Of a stretch of 64,000 bases of DNA, positions 1 through 9,039 are shown piece after piece. The stretch is from contig NZ_JAHWGU010000006.1 in NCBI RefSeq assembly GCF_020873875.1, forward strand, positions 186,001 to 250,000. The letters run 5' to 3'. The DNA is from Actinoplanes sp. DH11. Lineage in GTDB: Bacteria > Actinomycetota > Actinomycetes > Mycobacteriales > Micromonosporaceae. Position 1 is the first letter of the stretch, and each line of letters starts with the position of its first letter. Both the position numbers and the translations under genes were made by a program. The notes under the pieces are model-generated. The model was not told the origin of the DNA and made no database searches. It was given only the letters and a program-made list of their open reading frames with translations.

Positions 1-2
1 GG

Positions 3-3000
3 CTACTTCTTCTTGGTGAGGGTGAGGGTGAGCGTGATCGGGACGCTGACCTTCTGGCCCGCGGTGTCCTCGAACGTGACGGTCGCGGACACCTCCAGCG
101 TGCCGGCCCTGGCCAGCGCCTTGCTCGACTCCGCCGTGGGCGTGACGGCCAGCGTGACGCCGCCCGCCTTGCTCACGGTCCGGCTGACGTAGGCCACCTG
201 GTCGCTGTCGAGGGCGACCTTGCCGGCCACGTTCACCGCGGCCGTGACGGTCGCGGTGCCCGCCGTGGCGTTGGTCTCCACCTTGCCGACCGTGAGCACG
301 GGCAGCGGCAGAACCGAGACGGTCAGCTTCTCCGACAGCCGGGTGTTGCCCGCCGAGTCGGTGACCAGGCCCTGGAGCGCGACCTTCTTGCCGGCGTGCG
401 CGGCGGCCGGCTTCCAGGCGAAGGCGTACGGCGACGCGCTGCTCGTCTCCACCGCGGCACCGTCGACCAGCAGGGTGACCGAGGTGACCCCGAAGTCGTC
501 GGCGGCCCGGATCAGCGGCCGTACCGTCCGGCCGACCGTGACCTGCTGGTCGCGGCCGGGCGAGGCGACCACGGCCGTCGGCTTGGCGTCGGTGACCTGG
601 CCGGCGCCGGTCGGCACCGACTTCGGGGCCGACTTGAGTGGCTTCTCCAGGACGACCGAGCCGCCGGCGGAGACCGGGCCGGTGAGGTAGCTGCCGGACA
701 CCGTGACCGGGGCGTCGGTGCGGGCCGTGGTGCCGGCCGCGTCGGTGTTGACCACGCCGCCGAGGACGTTGCCGGTGACCTTGACGGGGCCGGAGTCGGC
801 GAGCGCGAGACCGGAGATCCGGCTGCCGGTGACGTACCCGTCGGTGCCGCCGGTGAACTTCACCCCGGTGCCGGGGCCGTCCACGACGGTGCCGGCGACG
901 TACCCGTGGTAGCGGATGCCGCTGCGGACCAGGTTCTCCGGTGCGCCGTCGCGGCCGCGGGTGCCGTCGAACAGGATGCCGCCGGACTGGAAGCCCTTGA
1001 CCAGGGTGCCCGTCACGGTCAGTTCGCTCTCCACGGTGCCGGTACCCGTACCCTGGATGATCCCGGTCTTGACGATGCCCCAGCCGTGCGGATGCGCGGT
1101 GGTCTCGGCCGCGGTCGTGGCCGTGCGCAGCGGGCCGACGACGCTGTTCGCGACGCGGCCGGCGGCGCCGAAGTACGCGATGCCGGCCTCCACCCAGGTG
1201 TCGCCGGAGGTGACGGTGACGCCGGAGATGTCGACGAACATCTCGTTGGTGTCGGTCGAGCCGAGCGACTGGCGGGACACGGTGATCACGTTGCCGCCGC
1301 CGTCCCGCAGGTAGGGCTGGGTGCCGGCGAGGTCACCGAGCGACGGGGCCGGCTTGATGGTGACCTTGTCGGCGCCGGTGCCCTTGATGGTGAGCGGCTT
1401 GGTGATGGTCAGGCCGTTCTTCGCGCCGGACTGCACCGGGTTGGAGTTGTGGTTCAACGGTGTCGACGACTCCTCGTAGACGCCGTCCTGCACCAGGATG
1501 GTGTCCCACGGTGCTGCCGCTTCGACGGCCGCCTGGATCGAGGTGAACGGGGCGTTCGGGGCCTGCTTGCGGTCGTCGTCGACGGTCCAGACGTTGCCGG
1601 GGGTGGCGTCGTCCTTCTCCAGGGGCGCGCCGGTGGCGTACCCGCCGTGCCCGGCGCCGTCCGCCTTGGCGACGCCGTCCGACTGGACCTGCGCGCCGTA
1701 CGCACTCTCCTGGAACCGCACGTCCGCCATCTGGATCGAACCGGACTTCGGCAGGCCGCCCTCGCCGAAGCGGAACTCCACCGAGGCCAGCGAGCTGATG
1801 TTGACGCCCTGCGCGGCGAACTCGTTCAGCGGCACCCGGATCTGGTCCAGGACGATGTGCGTGTTCGGGGTGTTCGTGCCTGTCGACATGTGCAGGGCGT
1901 TGCCCCAGCGCGGGTCGCCGGCCTCGACGACGCCCTCCCGGTTGTTCGTGTCGCGCAGGGCGATCACGAAGTTCTGGGTGGTCGACGCCGGGTCGTAGGA
2001 GGTGGGCTTCTCGTTCGGCCACGCCGGGCTCGCCGGGGTGCCGTTCACCGTGGTGTCCCGGGTGTTGTCGCCCCGGTTGTCGGCGCCCGGGTTGCGGGTG
2101 TCGAAGAAGTTGACCGCGGCGCTCAGCGCCAGCGACTCCAGGTCGGACATGTTGCGGGTGTCGGCCGGGATCTGCGCGGTCAGCTTCGCCGTGGCGTCGG
2201 ACTCCCAGGCCAGGGTGAGTTGGCGGCCGTAGGAGTGGTTGACCGGCGCGTTCTCACGGATGCCGTTCTGGCCGCCGAGCGCGGTGGCCGCGGGCAGCGG
2301 GCACTGCTTGACGGCGGTGGGCAGGCCGGTCTTGCCGAGCTGGGCGGGCGCGAAGTGGTCCGGCTCCGGGTTGCACCAGTCGTAGCCGCCGGGGGTCGCC
2401 GCCGGCTTGGCAGGCACGCCGGCGGCTTGGGCGTACGGGTTCGCGAAGCCGCTGCCGGACAGGGCGCCGCCGAGCGCGTTGAGCGTGAGCGGGTTCTCCA
2501 CCTCGGGACGGATCACGTCCATCCGGACGTCGTCGCCGGCGAAGTAGCTGGTGTTGACCCGCTCGTTGCACGGGATCCGGGTGCCGGACTCGCTGGTCGG
2601 GCAGGCACTGGCCGGGACCTGCAGCCCGGTGGCGGTGTTCGCCAGCTCACCGGTCATGTACGGGTCGAATGCGCCCTCGCCGCCGATGTAGCGCCGGAAG
2701 AACGCGGCCATGGTCGCGAGGCCGAGCTTCTCCTGGTCGCCCATCCGCTCCGGGTCACCGGAGATCTTCGTGTTGACCTCGGGGTTCAGCGGGTCCGAGT
2801 TGTCGATCTTGTAGTTCAGTGCGTCCACCGTGGAACTCGCCGCACCGGACAGCCGCAGGTTGTTCGGGTGGATGTTGTTCGTCGCGAACGGCGCCGAGTT
2901 GCCGCAGGCCGCGTCGTTGTTGGACTGGCCGTCCGCGCCGCCGTCGGCGTACCAGACGGTGTTGTACCAGTTGTGGATCGCACCGAGGTGCTCCACCTGG

Positions 3001-3893
3001 ATCATCGGGTACGGGTTCGTCGAGTTGATCGTCTGGCCGCGCTCGAACTGCCGGGCGCCCATCAGGTTCGACACGTCGCCGTCGCACATCGGCAGGATCG
3101 ACATGAACGGCATCCCGTACGGGGCCTTGCGCTCGTAGTCGGTGGCCGCGAGCGAGATGACACCCTTGATCGGGTAGCTCGGCCCGTCGGTGCGGATGCG
3201 GTTGTAGTCGATGAAGTTGGTGACCGCGTCACCGCCGCGCGAGTGGCCCATCAGGCCGATCCGGGTCATGTCGAGGTGCCCGGAGAGCGCGGTGCCGATC
3301 GTGGTGTGCTCGTCGACCGGCAGGCCGGCGGTGGAGTTGGACGCGCTTATCGCGTCCAGGGCGGCGGCCAGCAGCATCCGCCGGTTGTGCATGCCTTTGC
3401 CCTTGGCGTTGTCCTGCCGCATCATGAGCTGGTCCTGCGAGAGGGAGAACGTGGTGTATCCCCAGGTCGCGAGGTTCTCGGCGAGGTAGGCGTAACCGCT
3501 CTCGTTGTGCTTGAACTGCGCACAGGTGAGTCCGGCCGAGTTCTGGCCGGAGTCGCAGGAGCCGTGGTTGCCGTGCACCAGGACGATCAGCGGCGACGGC
3601 GTCGTGCGCAGCGAGTAGTCCGGTGTGTAGAGCTGGCCGCGGATCTCGACCTGCTCGGGCGCGGCGGCGGTGCCGGCCGTGGGCGCGCCACCGTCCGAGT
3701 TCGGTTCCTGGATCGTGGCGAGGCCGAACTTGGCCTCCTGGATGACCTGGTGACCGTACGGGCCACGGGCGGTCGGGTCGGGAAGTGCGGTCTCGGTCGT
3801 CGGTGCTGCCGGTGCCGCGGTGGCCGGGGCGGCGATGCCCACCGGGATCGCGGCGGTGAGGACCGCCGAGAGCAGTAATCCGCCTATTTTCAC
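3..3893 (-). CDS. Secreted alpha/beta-hydrolase fused to a right-handed beta-helix and Ig-like C-terminus
   Basis: A 1296-residue exported protein. Residues 1-27 are a Sec signal peptide ending near APATAA. Residues about 85-320 resemble an alpha/beta-hydrolase, with a VLVHGNHG strand and a nucleophile elbow GHSRGG at 216-221 (Ser218). From about residue 770, FTSIQAAVEAA and DTILVQDGVYEE are typical of the opening turns of DUF1565/pectate-lyase-like parallel beta-helices. The last 180 residues include an Ig-like segment (DDFGVTSVTLLVDG, DSAGN) of the kind found in extracellular carbohydrate-active proteins. The start is GTG, preceded by AGGAG at a 7-nt gap. It is probably an extracellular esterase or lipase-like enzyme acting near polysaccharide. 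The substrate cannot be read from the sequence. A full-length open frame opposite it on the + strand is a GC-bias shadow. Confidence 0.8.
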   Translation of the reverse strand: MKIGGLLLSAVLTAAIPVGIAAPATAAPAAPTTETALPDPTARGPYGHQVIQEAKFGLATIQEPNSDGGAPTAGTAAAPEQVEIRGQLYTPDYSLRTTPSPLIVLVHGNHGSCDSGQNSAGLTCAQFKHNESGYAYLAENLATWGYTTFSLSQDQLMMRQDNAKGKGMHNRRMLLAAALDAISASNSTAGLPVDEHTTIGTALSGHLDMTRIGLMGHSRGGDAVTNFIDYNRIRTDGPSYPIKGVISLAATDYERKAPYGMPFMSILPMCDGDVSNLMGARQFERGQTINSTNPYPMIQVEHLGAIHNWYNTVWYADGGADGQSNNDAACGNSAPFATNNIHPNNLRLSGAASSTVDALNYKIDNSDPLNPEVNTKISGDPERMGDQEKLGLATMAAFFRRYIGGEGAFDPYMTGELANTATGLQVPASACPTSESGTRIPCNERVNTSYFAGDDVRMDVIRPEVENPLTLNALGGALSGSGFANPYAQAAGVPAKPAATPGGYDWCNPEPDHFAPAQLGKTGLPTAVKQCPLPAATALGGQNGIRENAPVNHSYGRQLTLAWESDATAKLTAQIPADTRNMSDLESLALSAAVNFFDTRNPGADNRGDNTRDTTVNGTPASPAWPNEKPTSYDPASTTQNFVIALRDTNNREGVVEAGDPRWGNALHMSTGTNTPNTHIVLDQIRVPLNEFAAQGVNISSLASVEFRFGEGGLPKSGSIQMADVRFQESAYGAQVQSDGVAKADGAGHGGYATGAPLEKDDATPGNVWTVDDDRKQAPNAPFTSIQAAVEAAAPWDTILVQDGVYEESSTPLNHNSNPVQSGAKNGLTITKPLTIKGTGADKVTIKPAPSLGDLAGTQPYLRDGGGNVITVSRQSLGSTDTNEMFVDISGVTVTSGDTWVEAGIAYFGAAGRVANSVVGPLRTATTAAETTAHPHGWGIVKTGIIQGTGTGTVESELTVTGTLVKGFQSGGILFDGTRGRDGAPENLVRSGIRYHGYVAGTVVDGPGTGVKFTGGTDGYVTGSRISGLALADSGPVKVTGNVLGGVVNTDAAGTTARTDAPVTVSGSYLTGPVSAGGSVVLEKPLKSAPKSVPTGAGQVTDAKPTAVVASPGRDQQVTVGRTVRPLIRAADDFGVTSVTLLVDGAAVETSSASPYAFAWKPAAAHAGKKVALQGLVTDSAGNTRLSEKLTVSVLPLPVLTVGKVETNATAGTATVTAAVNVAGKVALDSDQVAYVSRTVSKAGGVTLAVTPTAESSKALARAGTLEVSATVTFEDTAGQKVSVPITLTLTLTKKK

Positions 3894-4010
3894 GCAGTTC
3901 TCCTAGGAACAGGAGTTGAATGATCAACTAGGCGGCGACGCTAATCAGCAGGTGTTTCTCAGGTGTTTCTCATGGGATTCCAATTGCGCGCGATGTCACA
4001 TAAACGAATC

Positions 4011-4040
4011 GTGGCCGTTCCGCAATGGCGGAACGGCCAC
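4011..4040 (-). terminator. Intrinsic terminator after the M23 peptidase gene
   Basis: A perfect 13-bp inverted repeat (GTGGCCGTTCCGC and its complement) encloses a 4-nt loop, AATG. It sits 14 nt downstream of the peptidase stop on the minus strand and is followed by the T-rich ATTCGTTT. It separates the peptidase transcript from the secreted hydrolase gene that follows. Confidence 0.8.
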
Positions 4041-4053
4041 GAACTCGCTGCGA

Positions 4054-4707
4054 TCAGGCCTTGCAGTTGTGCTTCTTCTTCCATGCCTTGACGGCGGCGG
4101 CCGGGCTCTTCTGCCCGCCCTTGCGCCACGACGTGAGGTACTTCGCAGGCCACACCACACCCCGGCGGACCTTCCAGTCACCGGTCTTCTTGCACGGCGG
4201 CGAGATGCCGTAGTGCACGTGGCAGACGTTGCTGGCGTTGCCCGTCTTGCCGACCCGGCCGAGCGTCTGGCCGGCCTTGACCCGGACGCCCTTCTTGATG
4301 CCGGCCTGCACCGTGCTGAGGTGCGAGCCGTAGTAGCGGACGCCGTCGTCACCGAGAATGGAGACGAACTTGCCGCCGTTGTTCGGGCCGTCCGGCTTGC
4401 CCTTGACGTACTTGTCCTTCCGGCTCACCTCGAGCACCACGCCACTCGTGGTGGCGCGGAACTTCTTGCCGCAGGCGGCGAAGATGTCGGTGGCCGGATA
4501 TCCGGAATGCGTCTTGGGAACGGATACCTTCGACGCTTTCACGGGAAAGACGTATTTGACCTTCTTGGCAACGGTAAGTGGCGCCTTCGTGACCACTGCG
4601 GCTTTGGCTGCCGGAGGTGCCGCACTCGCCGGCCCCCCGAGACCGGCCAGGCCGGTCAGGGTGACGGTGAGTGCCGCCACCCCGGCCAGACATTTATGAA
4701 ATCGCAT
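4054..4707 (-). CDS. Secreted M23 (LytM-type) metallopeptidase
   Basis: A 217-residue secreted peptidoglycan endopeptidase-like protein. Residues 1-30 form a signal peptide (…GGPASAA). The zinc-site motifs of family M23 are visible: His67 and Asp74 (HSGYPATD), His129 (GSHLS), and the HVH pair His163/His165 followed by YGISP. Family members hydrolyse peptide cross-links in cell walls. A lysine-rich C-terminal tail (WKKKHNCKA) could hold it to the anionic wall. It has its own strong terminator downstream. The upstream neighbour on the same strand is more than 80 bp away, so it is probably monocistronic. Confidence 0.9.
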   Translation of the reverse strand: MRFHKCLAGVAALTVTLTGLAGLGGPASAAPPAAKAAVVTKAPLTVAKKVKYVFPVKASKVSVPKTHSGYPATDIFAACGKKFRATTSGVVLEVSRKDKYVKGKPDGPNNGGKFVSILGDDGVRYYGSHLSTVQAGIKKGVRVKAGQTLGRVGKTGNASNVCHVHYGISPPCKKTGDWKVRRGVVWPAKYLTSWRKGGQKSPAAAVKAWKKKHNCKA

Positions 4708-4789
4708 GGCGACACCCTAGTGGCTGTACGTCCTCCCAGCTCGCCGCGGTGTCGTCCGGCGGAGCCGGCCTGCCCGAGGTGTGCGGCGG

Positions 4790-5491
4790 TCAGCCGCCGA
4801 GCAGGCCCAGCCGGACGGCGGCGTCCCGGGCGAGCAGGAATCCCACGATGCCGACGATCCAGGAGAGCGTGTTGCTGTTCGCCATCCAGTCACTGATCCG
4901 GGTCAGCGGCTTGGTCACCCACTGCCCAGCCGTCAGTCGCGCCACCAGCAGCAGCAACGCCGGGACGATCATGACGAGGCAGTAACCCGCCATGATCATC
5001 GCGACCTGGCCGGCGGGCAGCGCGGCGGTGGTCAGCAGACCGATCGCACCCAGGTACGGCAGCATCGTCGTCACCTCGGCGGCGGCCGCCGCCAAGGCCA
5101 GCGCGGCGAGCCCGCCAGCGCCGCGGTCCGCGGACAGGGCCCGTTCCCGCCAGCGCAGCAGCCGGCCGCCACCACCCGGGCTCCGCTTCTGCCGGCGCTC
5201 CAGGCGGAAACTCCAGAAAAACAGCGCGACCCCGGCGACCAGCTGCGTCCACATCGCCGGGCGGGTGTCCAGAACCCGGGTGATCTGCGGGAGGAACGCG
5301 TCGGCGCCGAGCGCGACGGCCACCCCGATGCCGAAGTAGAAGGCGGCGACCGTACCCAAGAAGATCAAAATGCGCCCGGGCCGCACCGGGCCGGGATGCA
5401 GCAGAAGCCAGATGGGGATGAGCAGCGTCCCGAAGCTCGTCGAATCGACGAGCGCCAGAACCACCAGCGACCTGAGCAGCGCGAAATCCAT
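4790..5491 (-). CDS. GAP (Sap/sulfolipid-addressing type) membrane protein
   Basis: A 233-residue polytopic membrane protein with about six hydrophobic helices. It begins MDFALLRSLVVLALVDSTSF, where the DSTSFGT element after helix 1 is typical of the GAP family (mycobacterial Sap, sulfolipid-1-addressing protein, cystine-transporter-like fold). Family members are thought to move small molecules or lipids across the cytoplasmic membrane. The substrate here is unknown. It is transcribed divergently from the sensor kinase at 5593 with a 100-bp gap, so the two may share regulatory DNA. Confidence 0.8.
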   Translation of the reverse strand: MDFALLRSLVVLALVDSTSFGTLLIPIWLLLHPGPVRPGRILIFLGTVAAFYFGIGVAVALGADAFLPQITRVLDTRPAMWTQLVAGVALFFWSFRLERRQKRSPGGGGRLLRWRERALSADRGAGGLAALALAAAAAEVTTMLPYLGAIGLLTTAALPAGQVAMIMAGYCLVMIVPALLLLVARLTAGQWVTKPLTRISDWMANSNTLSWIVGIVGFLLARDAAVRLGLLGG

Positions 5492-5592
5492 GCACCCACC
5501 CTGCGGCCGCCACCCACCGCGGCGCGTCGGTCGAAGGAGGACCCGGGACGTACATCTTTCTGCGTACGCCCGGCCCCCGCATCCATGATGAG

Positions 5593-6738
5593 ATGGGGAA
5601 CGTGAGCTCGAAGGACGTCGTCACCGCCGCCGCGACGTTCGCCGCCGGACTGTTCTGCAACCTGGTCGGACTGACCGACATCTGGGGCACCCCGCAACTC
5701 GGCGCCCTCCGCGGCGCGCCGATGTGGTGGCACACCGCGCTGCTCGCCGCCGGCTGCCTGGTCATGGTCGGCAAACGCCGCCACCCGATCGTCGCGGTCA
5801 CCGCCGGCGCCGCGCTGACCGCCGCCGACCTCGCCTTCGGCGGCAGCATCGGGATGGTCCTGGTCCTCTTCGACCTGATCTTCTCGGTCGGCCTGCACGC
5901 CTCCGCCCGCGCCCGCACCGCCGTGACCACCACCGTCTTCGTCCTGATCGGCACCATCAGCGTGGTCGGCGGCCTGGCCGCGGGCGAAATCCGGATCGGC
6001 GCGTTCCTCGCCCTGCAACTGACCACGCTGCTGTTCGTGCCGCTGTGGTGGGCCGCGAACATCCGCCAGCAGCGCCAGATCGGCCTGCTCGATGCCGAAC
6101 GCACCGCCCGCGAAGCCGTCCTCGCCGAACGCGCCGCGATGGCCCGCGACCTGCACGACGTCATCGCCGCACACCTCACCACCACCGCCATCCACTCCGG
6201 CGCCGCCCTGGCCCGCCCGCCCGACACCGACCGCGACCGCGCCACCCTGGGCGAGGTCCGCACCAGCAGCCTCGCCGCCCTGGAGGAGATGCGCTCCATG
6301 ATCATGGTGCTGCGCGCCGACGACCCGGCACTCGCCGACCCCACCCTGCCCGGCGGCCTCGACCGCCTGCCCGACCTGGTCACCTCCGCAGCCGGCGACC
6401 TGCGCATCACCACCCGCCTCCACGAGGTCCCCGGCATCTCCGCGGCCGTCTCACACGCCGTGCACCGGATCGTCCGGGAAGCGCTGACCAACGCGGGCAA
6501 ACACGCACCCGGCTCCGACGTACACCTCGAAGTCCAGCCGCTCGGCGACACCGTCACCGTGACCGTCACGAACACCCTGACCCGCCCGCCCGCGGACGAC
6601 CATGCGGCCCTCAGTGCGGGCACCGGCCTCATCTCGCTGCGCGAGCGTTCGGCGTTGCTGGGGGGTTCGCTCACGGCCGGGCCGGAGGGGGACCATTTCC
6701 GCGTACGGGCGGAGCTCCCCCTGCGGACCCCGGCATGA
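5593..6738 (+). CDS. NarL-system sensor histidine kinase (HisKA_3 family)
   Basis: A 381-residue membrane sensor kinase. Residues about 10-160 contain four to five hydrophobic helices. The HisKA_3 dimerisation segment has the phospho-acceptor His188 in MARDLHDVIAAHL. A C-terminal HATPase domain shows the N-box (REALTNAGKHA) and a G-box (GTGLISLRER). Kinases of this type phosphorylate a NarL/FixJ regulator, here almost certainly the product of the next gene. The ATG start was chosen because it is the first in frame. A GTG at 5602 with GGGGA just ahead of it is an alternative. The signal is unknown. Confidence 0.9.
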   Translation: MGNVSSKDVVTAAATFAAGLFCNLVGLTDIWGTPQLGALRGAPMWWHTALLAAGCLVMVGKRRHPIVAVTAGAALTAADLAFGGSIGMVLVLFDLIFSVGLHASARARTAVTTTVFVLIGTISVVGGLAAGEIRIGAFLALQLTTLLFVPLWWAANIRQQRQIGLLDAERTAREAVLAERAAMARDLHDVIAAHLTTTAIHSGAALARPPDTDRDRATLGEVRTSSLAALEEMRSMIMVLRADDPALADPTLPGGLDRLPDLVTSAAGDLRITTRLHEVPGISAAVSHAVHRIVREALTNAGKHAPGSDVHLEVQPLGDTVTVTVTNTLTRPPADDHAALSAGTGLISLRERSALLGGSLTAGPEGDHFRVRAELPLRTPA

Positions 6739-6765
6739 CCCGCGCCCTGCCGCTCCACCCGGTTT

Positions 6766-6855
6766 ACGGTGTGTTCGGCGTTCTGTTGTTTCGTTGGGGT
6801 TGCGGTGTGTTCGGCGCTCTGTTGTTTCGCTGGGTTTGCGGTGTGGTCGGCGCCC
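6766..6855. repeat. 36-bp tandem repeat between kinase and regulator genes
   Basis: About two and a half copies of a T- and G-rich unit, each opening with CGGTGTGTTCGGCG and containing CTGTTGTTTCG. Copies start at about 6766, 6802 and 6838 with a period of exactly 36 bp. The repeat fills the 139-bp gap between the kinase stop and the regulator start. A 36-bp period keeps reading frames open, so a longer regulator frame is only apparent. Confidence 0.8.
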
Positions 6856-6877
6856 GGGCGGCTTGCCGGGGCGCGGC

Positions 6878-7522
6878 GTGATCCGGGTTCTGCTCGCCGA
6901 TGATCATGCCGCGATCCGGGCCGGGATGCGGCTGATGCTGGAACAGGCCGACGACATCACCGTGGTCGGCGAGGCCGCCGACGGCGCGGTCGCGATCCGC
7001 CAAGCCGCCGCCCTGCGGCCCGACGTGGTGCTGATGGACATCCGGATGCCCGGCACCGACGGCATCAGCGCCACCCGCGAGATCACCGCGGCCGGGGTGA
7101 GCGACGTGCTGATGCTCACCACGTTCGACTTCGACGACTACCTGTTCGGCGCCCTGCGTGCCGGCGCCGCCGGTTTCCTGCTGAAATCGGTGGAACCGGC
7201 CGCCCTGATAGACGCTGTCCGCCGGGTAGCGGCCGGCGACGGCTTCCTGGCCCCCGAAGTGACCCGCCGCCTGCTCACCGCGTTCGCCGCCACCCAGCCG
7301 CCGGCGCCCACGCCGCTACCGGCCGCACTGGAATCACTCACCCTGCGGGAACGCGACGTGCTGGTCGCCCTGGGCCGCGGCCTGTCCAACGCCGACCTGG
7401 CCGCGGAACTGGCGATAAGCGAGGCCACCGCGAAGACCCACGTGTCCCGGGTCCTGGGCAAGCTGGGCTGCGCATCCCGGGTGCAGGCCGCGATCCTCGC
7501 AAAAGAAGCCGGCCTGGCGTAG
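6878..7522 (+). CDS. NarL/FixJ-family response regulator
   Basis: A 214-residue two-component regulator. The receiver domain carries the acidic pair Asp8-Asp9, phospho-acceptor Asp54 (LMDIRMPG), a Thr in LMLTT, and Lys in FLLKS. The LuxR-type HTH follows at the C-terminus (LTLRERDVLVALGRGLSNADLAAEL, then AKTHVSRVLGKL). I chose the GTG at 6878 because the receiver begins there (VIRVLLADDH). An in-frame extension upstream would run through the tandem repeat and the 3' end of the kinase. It is the likely partner of the kinase upstream. Confidence 0.9.
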   Translation: MIRVLLADDHAAIRAGMRLMLEQADDITVVGEAADGAVAIRQAAALRPDVVLMDIRMPGTDGISATREITAAGVSDVLMLTTFDFDDYLFGALRAGAAGFLLKSVEPAALIDAVRRVAAGDGFLAPEVTRRLLTAFAATQPPAPTPLPAALESLTLRERDVLVALGRGLSNADLAAELAISEATAKTHVSRVLGKLGCASRVQAAILAKEAGLA

Positions 7523-7610
7523 CCCGGCCCCGTCCCCGGCCCCGGCCTGCACCGCCCGGGTGCCTGTTCCTGTCGCCTGCCGGTGCAGCGGCCCGACCGG
7601 TCGCGGGCTT

Positions 7611-8096
7611 GGCTGTCACTCATGGCTGCCGCAGCGAGGTCGGGGCGACCGTGGGTGACAGCTGGGTGGGGCCGGCTGTCGCTCAGGGCTGCTACGCCGG
7701 GGTTGGGGCGACCGTGGGTGACAGCTGGGCGGCGGCTGTCACTCAGGGCTGTCGCAATGCGGTGGGGACGACCGTGGGTGACAGCTGGGCGGCGGCTGTC
7801 GCTCAGGGCTGTCGTAATGCGGTGGGGGCGACCGTGGGTGACAGCTGGGCGGGGCGGCTGTCGCTCAGGGCTGTCGTAGCGAAGTCGGGGCGACCGTGGG
7901 TGACAGCTGGGCGGCGGCTGTCGCTCAGGGCTGTCGTAATGCGGTGGGGGCGACCGTGGGTGACAGCTGGGCGGGGCGGCTGTCGCTCAGGGCTGTGCTA
8001 GCGCGGTGGGGGCGACCATGGGTGACAGCCGGGTGGGGGTGGCTGTCGTTCGGGGCTGTCGTAGCGCGGTGGGGGCGACCGTGAGTGACAGCTGGA
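7611..8096. repeat. Eight-copy 60-63-bp intergenic minisatellite
   Basis: Eight direct copies begin at about 7611, 7674, 7734, 7794, 7856, 7916, 7978 and 8041, each opening GGCTGTC. Each holds GCTCAGGGCTGTCG, a GCGGTGGGGGCGACC segment and GTGGGTGACAGCTGGGCGG. Within a unit, GTGACAGC pairs with GCTGTCRC of the next copy, so every junction can form a short hairpin. Unit lengths of 60, 62 and 63 bp break any common frame, so the open frames through it are not genes. It occupies the space between the regulator and the ArsR fusion gene. The flanks (7523-7610 and 8097-8234) show nothing else. Confidence 0.9.
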
Positions 8097-8234
8097 ACTG
8101 GTGTTGGCGGGCGCGGCGGGGTGGTGAGTGTTGCCGAAGCGCGGGTGGGCCCAGCGGCCGGCCTCAAGACGGGCCGGGGCCGTCGGCTGGTGGGGGCGGG
8201 ATGTAGGCCGGTGATCAGGGGGCTGGCGCGGGCG

Positions 8235-9032
8235 TCAGTGCCTGTTCATCTGCTTCTCGCGCAGGTCGGCGTGCATCTCCCAGGGTGCCTGCGGCAGCAC
8301 GTCGCCCGTTTCCAGCAAGGATTTCAGGTTCGCCAGCACGGCGGGCCAGCCGGCGGCGACGGCTTCCACGTCGTCGGGGGTTGCCAGGTTCTCGTGGGTG
8401 ACGGTGAGCCGGACGATGTCGTGGTGCGGTTCGATCAGGAAGGTCACCGTGGACGATTCGGGTGTGGCCGGTGAGCCCGCCTCCCCGAACGCCATCACGA
8501 GCTTGGTCGGCGGGGTGGCCTCGAGCACCACGCCGCCGCCGTCGGCGATGCCGGAGTCGTCGGTGCGGCGGTGTTCCCACGGCGAGCCGGGCTGCCAGTC
8601 GGAGATGTTGCTGTGTCCCCAGTATCGGCCGGTCAGGTCGGCGTCGGTGAGGGCCTCCCACACGCGCTGGGGGGTGGCGTGGATGTATGTCACGTACACG
8701 AAGGTGGGTTTGGTCTCGGGCATGCGGGGCTCCTCTGCGTGGCGGCGGATGTCGTCGAGGACCCGTAGCCTCGGCTCCTCGAACGGGGCGATCCAGCGTT
8801 GCTGCACCTCGTGGATGGGCACCGGGTTGAGGTAGTGCCATTTTTCCCGGCCGCGCCGGACGACGGTGATCAGGCCGGCGTCCTGCAACACGGTCAGGTG
8901 CTGTGTCACCGTCTGCCGTGTCATGTCCAGCCGGCCGCACAGGCGACCCAGGGTCTGGCCGTCCTCGGCGCGCAGGCTGTCGAGCAGCCGGCGGCGTGTC
9001 GGGTCGGCGAGCGCGCGGAACACCCTGTCCAT
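8235..9032 (-). CDS. ArsR-family HTH fused to an SRPBCC (AHSA1-like) domain
   Basis: A 265-residue fusion. Residues 1-90 are an ArsR winged helix (MDRVFRALADPTRRRLLDSL; recognition region MTRQTVTQHLTVLQDAGL; wing VVRRGREKWHYLN). Residues about 105-260 are an SRPBCC/AHSA1 fold (FVYVTYIHATPQRVWEALTD, GRYWGH, LVMAFGEAG). In most actinobacteria these are two adjacent genes. Here they form one chain, suggesting that ligand binding by the SRPBCC half is coupled to DNA binding. I start at the ATG at 9032, not at ATGs 9041 or 9062, because CATAAT lies 7 nt upstream and the 9062 ATG is inside the operator palindrome. Confidence 0.85.
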   Translation of the reverse strand: MDRVFRALADPTRRRLLDSLRAEDGQTLGRLCGRLDMTRQTVTQHLTVLQDAGLITVVRRGREKWHYLNPVPIHEVQQRWIAPFEEPRLRVLDDIRRHAEEPRMPETKPTFVYVTYIHATPQRVWEALTDADLTGRYWGHSNISDWQPGSPWEHRRTDDSGIADGGGVVLEATPPTKLVMAFGEAGSPATPESSTVTFLIEPHHDIVRLTVTHENLATPDDVEAVAAGWPAVLANLKSLLETGDVLPQAPWEMHADLREKQMNRH

Positions 9033-9039
9033 GAGCTGC

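Noticed and set aside
396..3878. A 1160-codon open frame on the plus strand
   Set aside because: It is the GC-rich complement of the secreted hydrolase gene; its product is Arg/Gly/Val-rich with no domain, signal or ribosome site.
3891..3893. A possible ATG start for the secreted hydrolase elsewhere
   Set aside because: Only the GTG at this position has AGGAG at the right distance and a signal peptide after it.
7583..8084. Several open frames through the minisatellite
   Set aside because: They arise from repeat units, change frame at 62-bp copies and have no conserved start.
7611..8096. CRISPR array
   Set aside because: Units are contiguous direct repeats with no unique spacers, and no cas genes are nearby.
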